NCBI RefSeq assembly: GCF_000374025.1
Contig: NZ_KB893196.1
Coordinates: 1-64,000, forward strand
Length of the DNA stretch: 64,000 bases
From: Spirosoma panaciterrae DSM 21099
GTDB lineage: Bacteria > Bacteroidota > Bacteroidia > Cytophagales > Spirosomataceae
Direction of reading: 5' to 3'
Numbering within the stretch: the first letter of the stretch is position 1; every line of letters starts with the position of its first letter. Both the position numbers and the translations under genes were made by a program. The notes below the pieces were generated by a model that was not told where the DNA came from, made no database searches, and worked only from the letters and a program-made list of their open reading frames with translations. Positions 52,843 to 61,613 of this stretch are shown in pieces.

Positions 52843-53956
52843 ACTTATACCCTTTGGCCTCTCTGATCAAGGATTTATACTCGCCTATCGATAAGGCTTT
52901 TTTGTAATACATCCGGGCGCGGGTAGCGTCGTTGGCGCGGGCAGCGATCCGGGCTAATCCCGCGTAGGCAAAGGCCAGATATTCTTTTGTATAGGGATCG
53001 TTGTAGGGTAGCTTAAGCGATTGATTGTAGTATTCGGCTGCTTCTTTGTCGTCTTTATCCAGATACTCGGCCAGCATACCCGAAAAAGTATGGTACGCCA
53101 GCGGAACCAGTTTGTTTGGCATCTGCTTTAACCGCTGCACAGAAGGACGGGCTTCGGCATAACGTCCTGCCAGCAGTAAAGACTCCGCATAACTCATGGC
53201 AAACAAGGGGTTATCGGGATATTTCTCTACCAGATACTTGGTATATACGGTAGCCCGTGCCGGACTGGTTTCATGCTTCATCAGCAGGTGTGCCAGGTAG
53301 TAATTGGCCACTGGCCGCATAAAAACAGCCTTTCGGGTAGCCACATCCATCTGACGGATACCCAGCGGAATATCGCCATCGGCGAAGAAAACCATAAACG
53401 GCCTGACAATCGGGTGGTCGATAGGGTATCGTTCCACATAATAGTTATACAACCCGGTAGTGAAGTAGAAGTCTGGATTCTTTTCCATCAGCTTAAACCC
53501 ATCGCGCAGGTAACTATAGGCTTTTTTCGACTCCCCAACGGCTTTTAGCGATTCGCCCTGATTGTTGTAAAGCATAGCCATATAACTATGGCAGGTCAAC
53601 ATAAAGAAAATAGCTTCGGGGTCCTCTTCGTTTTTGGCTAGCATTCGCTTCGACAACTGTAATCCCTGCTCAACGGCCTGAACGAACTGGGCTGTAGCGG
53701 CTTTATTTTCAGCCAATGGTAAGTGCTGAATATCCAGTTGGGTAGCCCGTAGAATGTAGGCCGCCGGATTTTGCGGATAGCGGGTCTGTAACTGCCGAAT
53801 CAACGCATCCGATTCCGTAAACTCAAGGCTATAGATATGGTCGAGCGCCTTTAAAATAGTCTGCTGAGCCGAAGCGTCATTGAGTAGCTGTGCGGGAGCA
53901 ATCAGCGGGGCTATCAGGAAGAACAGACTTAAAAGGGTATTTTTCAGAATAGACAA
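52841..53956 (-). CDS. Exported TPR-repeat protein
   Basis: The 371-residue protein has a signal peptide (1-22, ending APAQ). The rest is all-helical with TPR-like repeats, including HIYSLEFTESDALIRQLQTRYPQNPAAYILRA and PLFAMSYAESLLLAGRYAEARPSVQRL. No catalytic motif is seen. It is probably a periplasmic scaffold. It is divergent from the M16 peptidase gene with 99 bases between them; a good promoter for that gene lies there. Confidence 0.8.
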   Translation of the reverse strand: MSILKNTLLSLFFLIAPLIAPAQLLNDASAQQTILKALDHIYSLEFTESDALIRQLQTRYPQNPAAYILRATQLDIQHLPLAENKAATAQFVQAVEQGLQLSKRMLAKNEEDPEAIFFMLTCHSYMAMLYNNQGESLKAVGESKKAYSYLRDGFKLMEKNPDFYFTTGLYNYYVERYPIDHPIVRPFMVFFADGDIPLGIRQMDVATRKAVFMRPVANYYLAHLLMKHETSPARATVYTKYLVEKYPDNPLFAMSYAESLLLAGRYAEARPSVQRLKQMPNKLVPLAYHTFSGMLAEYLDKDDKEAAEYYNQSLKLPYNDPYTKEYLAFAYAGLARIAARANDATRARMYYKKALSIGEYKSLIREAKGYK

Positions 53957-53978
53957 AGCGCTTGGTGTAGTTACGTCG

Positions 53979-54010
53979 TTTGATTCTATACAGTCAGAAG
54001 CGTACTTTTG
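53979..54010 (+). promoter_or_regulatory. Bacteroidota-type promoter for the M16 peptidase gene
   Basis: TTTG (53979-53982), a 20-base spacer and TACTTTTG (54003-54010) match the complete Bacteroidota consensus TTTG-N19-21-TAnnTTTG. Transcription would start near 54017, about 40 bases before the start codon. Confidence 0.7.
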
Positions 54011-54055
54011 TTCAATGCGCTTAATCGAACGAAGATTAATTGCTGTTGCTTAGCT

Positions 54056-55294
54056 ATGATTCATTACGAAGAGTTTGTTCTCGATAATGGTCTGCGGGTA
54101 TTCGTTCACGAAGATGAATCGACGCCCATGGCCGCTGTCAATATTTTATACAATGTTGGGTCACGCGACGAAAATCCGGACAAAACCGGGTTCGCCCATT
54201 TGTTTGAGCATTTAATGTTTGGTGGGTCACGCCATATTCCGGTTTACGACGAACCGTTGCAGAAGGTAGGCGGTGAAAACAATGCGTTCACCAGCCCCGA
54301 TATTACGAATTATTACATTACTCTGCCAGCCGCGAACCTGGAAACGGCTTTCTGGCTGGAGTCGGACCGGATGCTGAGCCTCTCCTTCGATCCGCAAGTA
54401 CTGGATGTACAGCAAAAAGTGGTTATCGAAGAGTTTAAGCAGCGATATCTGAACCAACCCTATGGTGATGTCTGGCTCAAGCTTCGGCCGCTTGCTTACC
54501 AGCAACATCCCTACCGATGGGCTACGATCGGAAAAGACATCAGCCATATCGAAGAGGCTACGATGGACGATGTTAAATCGTTCTTCTATAAATACTACCT
54601 GCCCAACAACGCCATTCTGGTTGTAGCTGGCAACGTAACTGTAGAGCAGGTCAAGCAATTGTGTACCAAATGGTTTGCTTCGATCCCGGCAGGCGAACCG
54701 TATTTCCGTCGGCTCCCGGCCGAACCGATCCAGACCGAAGCGCGAAAGCTGGAGACCTCCGCCAAAGTTCCTCTCAACAGCTTGTACAAAGTTTACCACA
54801 TGCCCGGCCGTTTTGAGCCTGGCTTTCACACAACCGATCTACTGAGCGATATGCTGGGCCGCAGTAAATCGTCGCGTTTGTACCAGAAACTCCTGCGCGA
54901 CACCCCGATGTTCAGCAGTGTAAATGCCTATATTACAGCCTCTATCGACCCCGGACTGCTCGTTATTCAGGGCAATGTCAATAAAGGTGTTTCGCTGGAA
55001 GAAGCCGATGCGGCTGTCGAAGCCATTGTGCATGAATTCATTGACCAGCCCGTATCGGAAGACGAACTTGCGAAGGTTAAAAACCAGGCCGAAGCCACAT
55101 TGGCTTTCTCGGAAGTCGAGTTACTAAACCGGGCCATGAACCTAGCCTACGCAGCCAATGCCGGAAACCCGGATTTAGTCAATCAGGAGGCCGAGCTAAT
55201 TCAGGCCGTAACCACCGACGACATTCAGGCCACGGCCCGTAAGGTGCTGCGCAAAGAAAACTGTTCAACGCTCTATTACCGGGTTGCCGAATAA
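54056..55294 (+). CDS. M16-family zinc peptidase
   Basis: The 412-residue cytosolic peptidase has the inverted zinc motif HLFEH (His48, Glu51, His52). GGENNAFTSPDITNYYITLP and VVIEEFKQRYLNQPYGDVW follow, as in the active-chain M16B group. A second M16-like half runs from VEQVKQLCTKW onward. There is no signal peptide, so it probably degrades peptides in the cytoplasm. The start at 54056 is chosen at MIHYEEFVLDNGL. ispF follows after 13 bases, probably in one transcript. Confidence 0.9.
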   Translation: MIHYEEFVLDNGLRVFVHEDESTPMAAVNILYNVGSRDENPDKTGFAHLFEHLMFGGSRHIPVYDEPLQKVGGENNAFTSPDITNYYITLPAANLETAFWLESDRMLSLSFDPQVLDVQQKVVIEEFKQRYLNQPYGDVWLKLRPLAYQQHPYRWATIGKDISHIEEATMDDVKSFFYKYYLPNNAILVVAGNVTVEQVKQLCTKWFASIPAGEPYFRRLPAEPIQTEARKLETSAKVPLNSLYKVYHMPGRFEPGFHTTDLLSDMLGRSKSSRLYQKLLRDTPMFSSVNAYITASIDPGLLVIQGNVNKGVSLEEADAAVEAIVHEFIDQPVSEDELAKVKNQAEATLAFSEVELLNRAMNLAYAANAGNPDLVNQEAELIQAVTTDDIQATARKVLRKENCSTLYYRVAE

Positions 55295-55307
55295 AACCAG
55301 CGTTTAT

Positions 55308-55784
55308 ATGAAAATTCGCGTAGGACAAGGGTACGATGTACATCGACTGGAAGAAGGGCGTCCGTTCTGGCTGGGTGGGATTCAAATTCCGAGTACGTTT
55401 GGGCCGGTTGGCCATTCTGATGCCGATGTCGTATGTCATGTATTGTGCGACGCCCTGCTGGGTGCGGCCAACATGCGGAACATCGGCTACCATTTTTCCG
55501 ACAAAGATCCTCGCTGGAAAGGTGTCGATAGTAAAATTCTGCTCGCTGAAGTGCTGCGTATGGTTCGGGAGGCCGGGTACGAAGTCTCTAATGTCGATGT
55601 AACCGTTGTGTTGCAGGAACCTAAACTAAACCCACACATCCCGGCCATGAAAACCTGTCTGGCCAGTGTAATGGCCATTCCTGAAGAAGACATTTCCATC
55701 AAAGCCACTACCTCCGAGCATATTGGTTTTGTGGGGCGGGGCGAAGGCATTGCCGCTCATTGTGTGGCGTTAATTTTTCGCTGA
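55308..55784 (+). CDS. ispF: 2-C-methyl-D-erythritol 2,4-cyclodiphosphate synthase
   Basis: The 158-residue enzyme makes MEcPP in the non-mevalonate isoprenoid pathway. RVGQGYDVHRL at 3-13 carries the zinc ligands Asp and His. GHSDADVVCHVLCDALLGA carries a third ligand His. SDKDPRWKGVDSK and TTSEHIGFVGRGEGIAAH close the fold. The homotrimer works in the cytoplasm. It follows the M16 gene closely. Menaquinone and other prenyl products of the cell depend on it. Confidence 0.95.
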   Translation: MKIRVGQGYDVHRLEEGRPFWLGGIQIPSTFGPVGHSDADVVCHVLCDALLGAANMRNIGYHFSDKDPRWKGVDSKILLAEVLRMVREAGYEVSNVDVTVVLQEPKLNPHIPAMKTCLASVMAIPEEDISIKATTSEHIGFVGRGEGIAAHCVALIFR

Positions 55785-55865
55785 TTTTTACTATACTGCT
55801 AAAAAAAGTATCTTCACTACCCGACTTCGCACGAACCGTTTGGGCTTCGGCAACCTGATAACCTA

Positions 55866-57023
55866 ATGCATATGACTTCTTCTTTACAACCCATCGTTGG
55901 CTCGGCCCTCCGCTATGCCCTTGGCTTTTCGCTGTTCAGCCTATCGGTTGTGGCTCAGCCTAAACCCGCCGATATGCCCCTCGGCTTTGAAGAATACGAC
56001 CCCGTATCGACCCTCAAAGTCCCCGAACACAAGCTTACCCGGTCGAAATATCCATTCATCGACGTACACAACCACCAGTTTCAGATGGACAAAGAGGATT
56101 TGCGCAAACTCCTCTCCCAGATGGACAGTCTGAACATGGGCCTGATGGTCAACCTGAGTGGACGCGGCTTTGCGGATAACCAGACCGCCAGCACAAAATT
56201 TTTCGACGACGCCCTGACCAATATTCAAAAGACGAACCCCAAACGGCTGGTGCTGTTTACGAACATCAACTTTTCGAACGTAAACGACAAAGGCTGGACC
56301 GAGCAGGCCGTTAAAATCCTGGAGGACGACGTAAAGAAAGGAGCCAAAGGGCTGAAAATCTACAAAAGCCTGGGATTCAGTGTAAAAGACGACAAAGGCA
56401 ACCGGGTTCGGGTCGATGACCCACGTCTTGATCCCATCTGGGCCAAATGTGGGCAGTTGGGCATTCCGGTTTTGATTCATACCGCCGACCCCAAGTCGTT
56501 CTGGGACCCGATGGACCGTTACAATGAACGCTGGCTCGAACTAAAGCTCCACGCTGGGCGTAAGCGGGGCCCTAATGACCCGGTACCCTGGGAGCAACTG
56601 ATTACGGAACAGCACAATGTATTCCGGAAACATCCCAAAACGACGTTTATTGCTGCTCACATGGGCTGGTATCCCAACGACCTGAAAAAGCTGGATAGTC
56701 TGATGACTGTTTTTCCCAACATGAATGTCGAGATTGGGGCTGTCATCGCGGAATTAGGCCGCCAGCCAAAGGCCAGTCGTAAATTTTTCGAAAAGTATCA
56801 GGACCGGATTCTGTTTGGAAAAGACAGTTGGGTACCCAGCGAATACGCTACCTATTTCCGGGTACTGGAAACTGACGACGAATACTTCCCGTACCACAAA
56901 AAGTACCACGCTTTCTGGCGAATGTACGGCATGGGCTTACCCGACGAAGTTCTGAAAAAAGTGTATTACAAAAACGCGCTACGGATCATTCCCGGCCTGG
57001 ATAAAAGCCAGTTTCCGCAATAA
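55866..57023 (+). CDS. Exported amidohydrolase (TIM-barrel metal-dependent hydrolase)
   Basis: The 385-residue protein has a signal peptide (about 1-30, cleavage after VVAQ). The amidohydrolase_2-type TIM barrel has FIDVHNHQF (HxH metal motif), GAKGLKIYKSLGF with a Lys, PVLIHTADP, TFIAAHMGWYPNDL and ILFGKDSW (the catalytic Asp). It is likely a periplasmic hydrolase or decarboxylase of unknown substrate. It follows ispF by 82 bases. Confidence 0.85.
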   Translation: MHMTSSLQPIVGSALRYALGFSLFSLSVVAQPKPADMPLGFEEYDPVSTLKVPEHKLTRSKYPFIDVHNHQFQMDKEDLRKLLSQMDSLNMGLMVNLSGRGFADNQTASTKFFDDALTNIQKTNPKRLVLFTNINFSNVNDKGWTEQAVKILEDDVKKGAKGLKIYKSLGFSVKDDKGNRVRVDDPRLDPIWAKCGQLGIPVLIHTADPKSFWDPMDRYNERWLELKLHAGRKRGPNDPVPWEQLITEQHNVFRKHPKTTFIAAHMGWYPNDLKKLDSLMTVFPNMNVEIGAVIAELGRQPKASRKFFEKYQDRILFGKDSWVPSEYATYFRVLETDDEYFPYHKKYHAFWRMYGMGLPDEVLKKVYYKNALRIIPGLDKSQFPQ

Positions 57024-57037
57024 TGTCATAACCAAGA

Positions 57038-57098
57038 AAACAAAGACTCCACAGTGCACGGGGCGAAAATCTCGGTGCTCTTTGTAGAGTCTTTGTTT
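57038..57098. terminator. 12-bp inverted repeat before the epimerase gene
   Basis: AAACAAAGACTC (57038-57049) pairs with GAGTCTTTGTTT (57087-57098). It lies between the amidohydrolase stop and the epimerase start at 57107, and ends in a T-rich stretch. It could end the first transcript or attenuate the second. Confidence 0.5.
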
Positions 57099-57106
57099 GA
57101 AGAACC

Positions 57107-58210
57107 ATGAAAATCACTGCCATCCATCTTTATCGGTACGATATACCGCTCAAAGCGCCAATTGCCATTTCGCTGGGCCTGATTGAGAACGCCCGAAACC
57201 TGCTGGTCGAGATTCAAACCGATGAAAGCATTACGGGATGGGGTGAAGGCTCCCCCTTCTGGATGATCGTTGGCGAAACGCAGGAGTCGGGGCTGGCGGC
57301 CGCCCATGATATGGCTAAACTGCTGCTGGGTCGGAATCCACTGGATATAGAAGGATGCCTTAACACCCTGACCCGCTATTTGCCCGGCCATGTTACGACC
57401 CGCTCGACGTTCGATATGGCGTTATTCGATATTGCGGCAAAAGCGGCCCGTATGCCCCTTTATCAGTACCTGGGCGGCTCCAAACGGCAACTCGTTACGG
57501 ACGAAACCATTTACATCAACACCCCTGAACGCATGGTAGACGATGCCCTGCGCATTCAGGCCAAGGGAGCAGAAGCCATCAAAGTAAAGTTGGGCACTAC
57601 TCTTCACGATGATATTAAACGGGTAGAAGCCATCCGAAACGCCATTGGCGATACAACCCCCATCCGAACCGATGCCAATCAGGGGTGGGACGTGGTAACG
57701 GCATTGGGCGTATTACGGGCCATTGGCAACTGGAATGTTCAGTATTGCGAACAGCCCATTAAACGGCATGACATTGCGGGCCTACGTCGAATTCGGCAAG
57801 CGTCAACCGTACCGATTATGGCCGATGAAAGCCTGTTCGACGCTACGGATGCCCTTCGGCTCATTCGCGAAGAAGCGGTCGATTATTTTAACATCAAACT
57901 ATCCAAGAGTGGCGGAATCTGGGAAGCACTCAAGATCAATGCCATTGCTGAATCGGCCGGGATACCTTGTATGATTGGCTGTATGTCGGAGTCACGGCTG
58001 GCCCTTACTGCCAACGCTCATTTTGCTTCCGCCCGTCAGAATGTTCGTTTTTATGACCTGGACGCCTGTTTCGAACATGCTGCCGATCCAGTCTATGGCG
58101 GCATTACCTACAACGGCTACCTGATCGACTTACCCGAAACCCCTGGCATTGGCGCAGAAATAGATGCCGACTTTCTGAAAAAATGCCAGAAAATGGCCAT
58201 TACGTTGTAA
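57107..58210 (+). CDS. Dipeptide epimerase-like enolase superfamily enzyme
   Basis: The 367-residue protein is in the muconate-lactonizing/dipeptide-epimerase group of the enolase superfamily. The N-terminal cap (GWGEGSPFWMIVGET) is followed by the barrel with IKVKLG (KxK base), RTDANQGWD and YCEQP metal ligands, MADESLFDA, and the second Lys in NIKLSKSGG. Such enzymes interconvert L-Ala-D-Glu and L-Ala-L-Glu when recycling peptidoglycan, but relatives act on other dipeptides. It fits with the transglycosylases and serine hydrolase nearby. Confidence 0.87.
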   Translation: MKITAIHLYRYDIPLKAPIAISLGLIENARNLLVEIQTDESITGWGEGSPFWMIVGETQESGLAAAHDMAKLLLGRNPLDIEGCLNTLTRYLPGHVTTRSTFDMALFDIAAKAARMPLYQYLGGSKRQLVTDETIYINTPERMVDDALRIQAKGAEAIKVKLGTTLHDDIKRVEAIRNAIGDTTPIRTDANQGWDVVTALGVLRAIGNWNVQYCEQPIKRHDIAGLRRIRQASTVPIMADESLFDATDALRLIREEAVDYFNIKLSKSGGIWEALKINAIAESAGIPCMIGCMSESRLALTANAHFASARQNVRFYDLDACFEHAADPVYGGITYNGYLIDLPETPGIGAEIDADFLKKCQKMAITL

Positions 58211-58271
58211 GGCGGTAGAAACCCGCGATTGTCAATAACTAGAGTTGCGGGCTTCCATCCGCATTCCATGC

Positions 58272-58832
58272 ATGCAAATTACTACCGTTCGATCGGATGC
58301 TGATGTTCAGGGGATTTTGGCACTCCAGCAAAAAAACCTCCGCCGAAATGTTCCACTTGCTGTACAGGTCGATCAGGGATTTGTGACCGTTGAGCATGAC
58401 CCGGCTGTACTAGCACGTATGAACCAGGCAGCTCCCAGCGTCATTGCCAAAGACGGCAATAGCGTAGTAGGCTATGCCCTGACCATGCTTCCTGAATTTG
58501 GATCGGAAGTACCAGAACTGCTGCCCCTGTTTGACCTGATCACCAAGCTGACTTACGACGGTAAGCCCTTACCCGAATATGCCTGGTATGTGATGGGACA
58601 GGTATGTGTAGCTGATGGGTATCGGGGCCAGAAACTATTCGACCGGATGTTCCAGCATCATCGCGAAGTATATGGCGACCGATTTCAGCTACTGATCACC
58701 GATATTTCGGCCAACAATACCCGCTCGTTACGGGCTCATAGTCGCGTTGGCTTCGAGCCGATTCACGAGTTTTACGATCCGGCTATCGGCGAAACCTGGG
58801 TAGTGGTAGCCTGGGATTTCAGAAAGGAGTAA
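58272..58832 (+). CDS. GNAT-family N-acetyltransferase
   Basis: The 186-residue protein has the GNAT fold. SVIAKDGNSVVGYALTM forms the central strands. VMGQVCVADGYRGQKLFDRMFQHH carries the acetyl-CoA loop (GYRGQKLF), and ITDISANNTRSLRAHSRVGFEPIHEF forms the C-terminal part. The start at 58272 is chosen; a longer frame starts 9 codons upstream. Its substrate is unknown. It lies 61 bases after the epimerase, probably in the same transcript. Confidence 0.85.
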   Translation: MQITTVRSDADVQGILALQQKNLRRNVPLAVQVDQGFVTVEHDPAVLARMNQAAPSVIAKDGNSVVGYALTMLPEFGSEVPELLPLFDLITKLTYDGKPLPEYAWYVMGQVCVADGYRGQKLFDRMFQHHREVYGDRFQLLITDISANNTRSLRAHSRVGFEPIHEFYDPAIGETWVVVAWDFRKE

Positions 58833-58886
58833 ATTGGCCGCTGAACAAAGACCTATAGCCAGTCTGACGATTGGCCCAACTGAACC

Positions 58887-60170
58887 ATGCGCCTGCTCAT
58901 TCTCTTCGTACTTAGCGTCACCTCAGTGGTGGCCCAGCCCTTACCCCAAACTTTCACCCCTGCCAAATCGGCCGCTGATGCGGGTTTTTCGGCCGACCGA
59001 CTAAAACGGTTAGACACCTGGTTACAAAGCCTGATCGATCAGGACATAGCGCCCAATGCCGTTACGTTTGTGGCCCACAAAGGCAAAGTGGTTCATTATA
59101 AAGCGTTCGGGTACAGCAACCTGGCCAAGAAAACTCCACTCAAACGCGATGACCTCTATCGGATTGCCTCACAGTCGAAAGCCATCACGACGACTACGCT
59201 TATGACCTTGTTTGAGGAGGAAAAATTTTTGCTCGATGATCCGATCTCAAACTATATTCCTGCCTTTAAAAATCCGAAAGTACTGGTCAGGTATGACAAA
59301 AAAGACCCGATTGGCGGTACCTACGAAACGCGTCCGGCAAAAGGCGAAATCACCATTCGGAAATTGCTGAGCCACAATGCGGGTATTCCATACGAGCACC
59401 CACTCGATGGTCGCCCCGAATTTAAAGTACCCTTTTTCAATTCAACGGCTCCCGATAAGCTCGAAGATGCGATCAATAAACTGGCCAAACGTCCACTCCT
59501 GCGTGATCCTGGAACGGACTCTACCGGCGCGGGCTTTACTTATGGACTGAATACCGACATTATTGGCCGACTGATCGAAGTCCTGACTGGCAAACCGCTG
59601 GATGTTGCCATACGGGAACGCGTATTGGAGCCGCTGGGCATGACCGACACCTATTTTTACCTGCCCGATCATAAAGCCAGCCGACTGGTTGAACTGTACG
59701 AAAAGTCGAGTATGGACAAACCGCTGACGTTACATACGAACGAAGCCTACCGCAACTCGTCTATTTCGGGGGCTAAAACGTATTTTTCGGGAGGAGCGGG
59801 ATTGATCAGTTCGGTAGAAGACTATGCCAAACTTTGCCAGATGTTCCTGAACGGCGGCACGTTCAATAGCAGGCGGATTCTGGGTCGAAAAACGGTCGAA
59901 ATGATGCTCCGTAACCAGATTGGCGCGGCTGAGGTCTGGGATCGGAAAGATAAGTTTGGGCTGGGTTTTCAACTGATTACCGAAAACTCCCATTATGGCG
60001 ATCAGGCAACCCCCGGTTCATTTACCTGGGGGGGGATGTACTGCTCCGAATTTACGATTGACCCCAAAGAAGAACTTATTCTTCTCATTTTTACCAATGT
60101 GCAGCCCTACGCTTATTACAGCGACTTCGTAAAGAAATTCCGAATCGCGGTATATCAGGCACTTGATTAG
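58887..60170 (+). CDS. Exported serine hydrolase (class C beta-lactamase / D-aminopeptidase type)
   Basis: The 427-residue protein has a signal peptide (1-16, ending VVAQ). The catalytic SxxK is in ASQSKAITTTT. A YxN-type element is in YGLNTD, and the LLSHNAGIPY segment follows the usual pattern. GGAGLISSVEDYAKLCQMFL and GLGFQL belong to the C-terminal part of the family. It probably acts in the periplasm on peptides or esters; true beta-lactamase activity is not assured. It closes the run of co-directional genes from the M16 peptidase, and a 14-bp hairpin follows it. Confidence 0.9.
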   Translation: MRLLILFVLSVTSVVAQPLPQTFTPAKSAADAGFSADRLKRLDTWLQSLIDQDIAPNAVTFVAHKGKVVHYKAFGYSNLAKKTPLKRDDLYRIASQSKAITTTTLMTLFEEEKFLLDDPISNYIPAFKNPKVLVRYDKKDPIGGTYETRPAKGEITIRKLLSHNAGIPYEHPLDGRPEFKVPFFNSTAPDKLEDAINKLAKRPLLRDPGTDSTGAGFTYGLNTDIIGRLIEVLTGKPLDVAIRERVLEPLGMTDTYFYLPDHKASRLVELYEKSSMDKPLTLHTNEAYRNSSISGAKTYFSGGAGLISSVEDYAKLCQMFLNGGTFNSRRILGRKTVEMMLRNQIGAAEVWDRKDKFGLGFQLITENSHYGDQATPGSFTWGGMYCSEFTIDPKEELILLIFTNVQPYAYYSDFVKKFRIAVYQALD

Positions 60171-60200
60171 GCTATTCTCAGACGAAGATGTAGCTAAACT

Positions 60201-60238
60201 GGCAAATCAGAGGGCCATGGAGTTCCCTCTGATTTGCC
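60201..60238. terminator. 14-bp perfect hairpin between serine hydrolase and leader-like genes
   Basis: GGCAAATCAGAGGG (60201-60214) pairs with its exact inverse at 60225-60238 with a 10-base loop. It lies between the serine hydrolase stop (+) and the leader-like small gene stop (-, 60247). It is the expected two-way terminator for a convergent pair. Confidence 0.75.
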
Positions 60239-60246
60239 GATACCTA

Positions 60247-60348
60247 TCAGCTACCTGCATGCAATGTAATTTGGTTTACCTTTCCGTGCTTAACCAGTTT
60301 TGGTTTTTGGTATGCCTTTTTAGGCAATAGCTTAGTGTAACTTTTCAT
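60247..60348 (-). CDS. Lasso-peptide leader-like small peptide without a core
   Basis: On the minus strand ATG at 60348 opens 33 codons ending TGA at 60247. The peptide begins MKSYTKLLPKKAYQKPKLVK and ends HGKVNQITLHAGS. Tyr13, Pro16, Leu18, Gly22 and Thr28 match the lasso-precursor leader motif YxxPxLxxxGxxxxxT with exact spacing; this motif is what the RRE domain (B1) binds. With Thr at position -2, only HAGS would remain as core, so it is a leader-only peptide. An A-rich stretch precedes the ATG, as is usual in this phylum, and a hairpin follows the stop. No cyclase, peptidase or RRE gene is in the window. Confidence 0.6.
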   Translation of the reverse strand: MKSYTKLLPKKAYQKPKLVKHGKVNQITLHAGS

Positions 60349-60536
60349 GGTTTTAATCGTTTAAAGTAAGTAAAGATGGGTATACTTAATGCGACCAGTA
60401 CGTCCTTTACGCATACTTCTTTTGCAATAATAAGGCTATAAAAGCGACATCGCGATGCCGTTAAAGTGCTTATTTAGTAGAAGGTAGTGTGGCCATATAC
60501 GCATTATGCCAACTTGTTAATGAATGCTTCCAACCC

Positions 60537-61583
60537 ATGATTAAAAAAATTGCTCTTGTACTTGTAGGGGTTTTGGCTGCGCTGGTTGTCTGGCAATGGG
60601 ATTTGGTCAGTTATGGGTGGATGCAGGCGAAAGGACAATTGAGCGTAATCTGGAACACAAAACCCGTAAACCAGGTGTTGGCAGATCCGACGTACCCCGA
60701 CTCGTTGAAAAAGCAAATAGAACTTATCCGCGAAATCAAGCGTTTTGCTATAGACTCGCTTGGTTTGGATAAGTCAGGAAGTTACGAATCGTTTTATGAC
60801 CAGCATGGGAAGCCAATCCTGTGGGTGGTAACAGCCGCAGAGCCTTATCAACTCGTTGCAAAACAATGGCATTTCCCAATCATCGGTACGTTTTCGTACA
60901 AAGGTTTTTTTGAAAAAGACCGTGCCGATTCAGCGGTTTCGGAACTTAAACGAACTGGTTTCGATACCCGGATTGGTGAAGTATCGGCCTGGTCGACATT
61001 AGGATTTTTAAATGACCCGATCTTGTCCAGCTTTCTGGATAAACCTGTAGGAAGCCTGGCCGAGTTGATTATCCATGAACTGACGCACGGAACGCTGTTC
61101 ATAAAAAATAGTTTAGAGTACAACGAAAACCTGGCTGATTTCGTAGGCGAATACGGAGCCTTACGGTTTCTGGCCCAAAAGTATGGGAAAGCTTCCGAGC
61201 CTTACCAGAACTATCTGGCCAGTAAAGCGTTTTACGAACGATACGATGAGCATATTTTGCGGGGGACCCGAACGCTCGACAGCTTATACCGAACGTTTAA
61301 ACCTACAACCCTGGCGGCTGTCAAAGATTCACTGAAATGGCAAACCATTCGGCAAATCGTGGCTTCAGCCGACACCATCACCGATCAACGTAAAGCCATA
61401 AGTGTACGTTCAATAAAAAAACGGAGTCTTAGCAAACCAAACTTACCCAATAATGCGTACTTTATTGGGTACTTAACCTACCGAAAACAACAGAATCGGT
61501 TTCGGCAGGAATTTGAAAACCGATTCGGAGGAGATTTTAAACGATACTTGTCTTACTTAAAAAAGACCTATCCATCTTTATAA
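60537..61583 (+). CDS. Putative aminopeptidase (PF10023 family), membrane-anchored
   Basis: The 348-residue protein has an N-terminal hydrophobic anchor (MIKKIALVLVGVLAALVVWQ). The zinc-protease motif HELTHGT has His180, Glu181 and His184, with further conserved FVGEYGALRFL. The family is annotated as predicted aminopeptidase; biochemical function is poorly known. The C-terminal tail is basic (RQEFENRFGGDFKRYLSYLKKTY). It is divergent from the leader-like gene with a 188-base gap. The start at 60537 is chosen; a GTG 16 codons upstream is possible. The DUF3108 gene follows after 30 bases. Confidence 0.82.
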   Translation: MIKKIALVLVGVLAALVVWQWDLVSYGWMQAKGQLSVIWNTKPVNQVLADPTYPDSLKKQIELIREIKRFAIDSLGLDKSGSYESFYDQHGKPILWVVTAAEPYQLVAKQWHFPIIGTFSYKGFFEKDRADSAVSELKRTGFDTRIGEVSAWSTLGFLNDPILSSFLDKPVGSLAELIIHELTHGTLFIKNSLEYNENLADFVGEYGALRFLAQKYGKASEPYQNYLASKAFYERYDEHILRGTRTLDSLYRTFKPTTLAAVKDSLKWQTIRQIVASADTITDQRKAISVRSIKKRSLSKPNLPNNAYFIGYLTYRKQQNRFRQEFENRFGGDFKRYLSYLKKTYPSL

Positions 61584-61613
61584 CTGGAGTCCGGGATGCG
61601 GGCATTTGGTACT

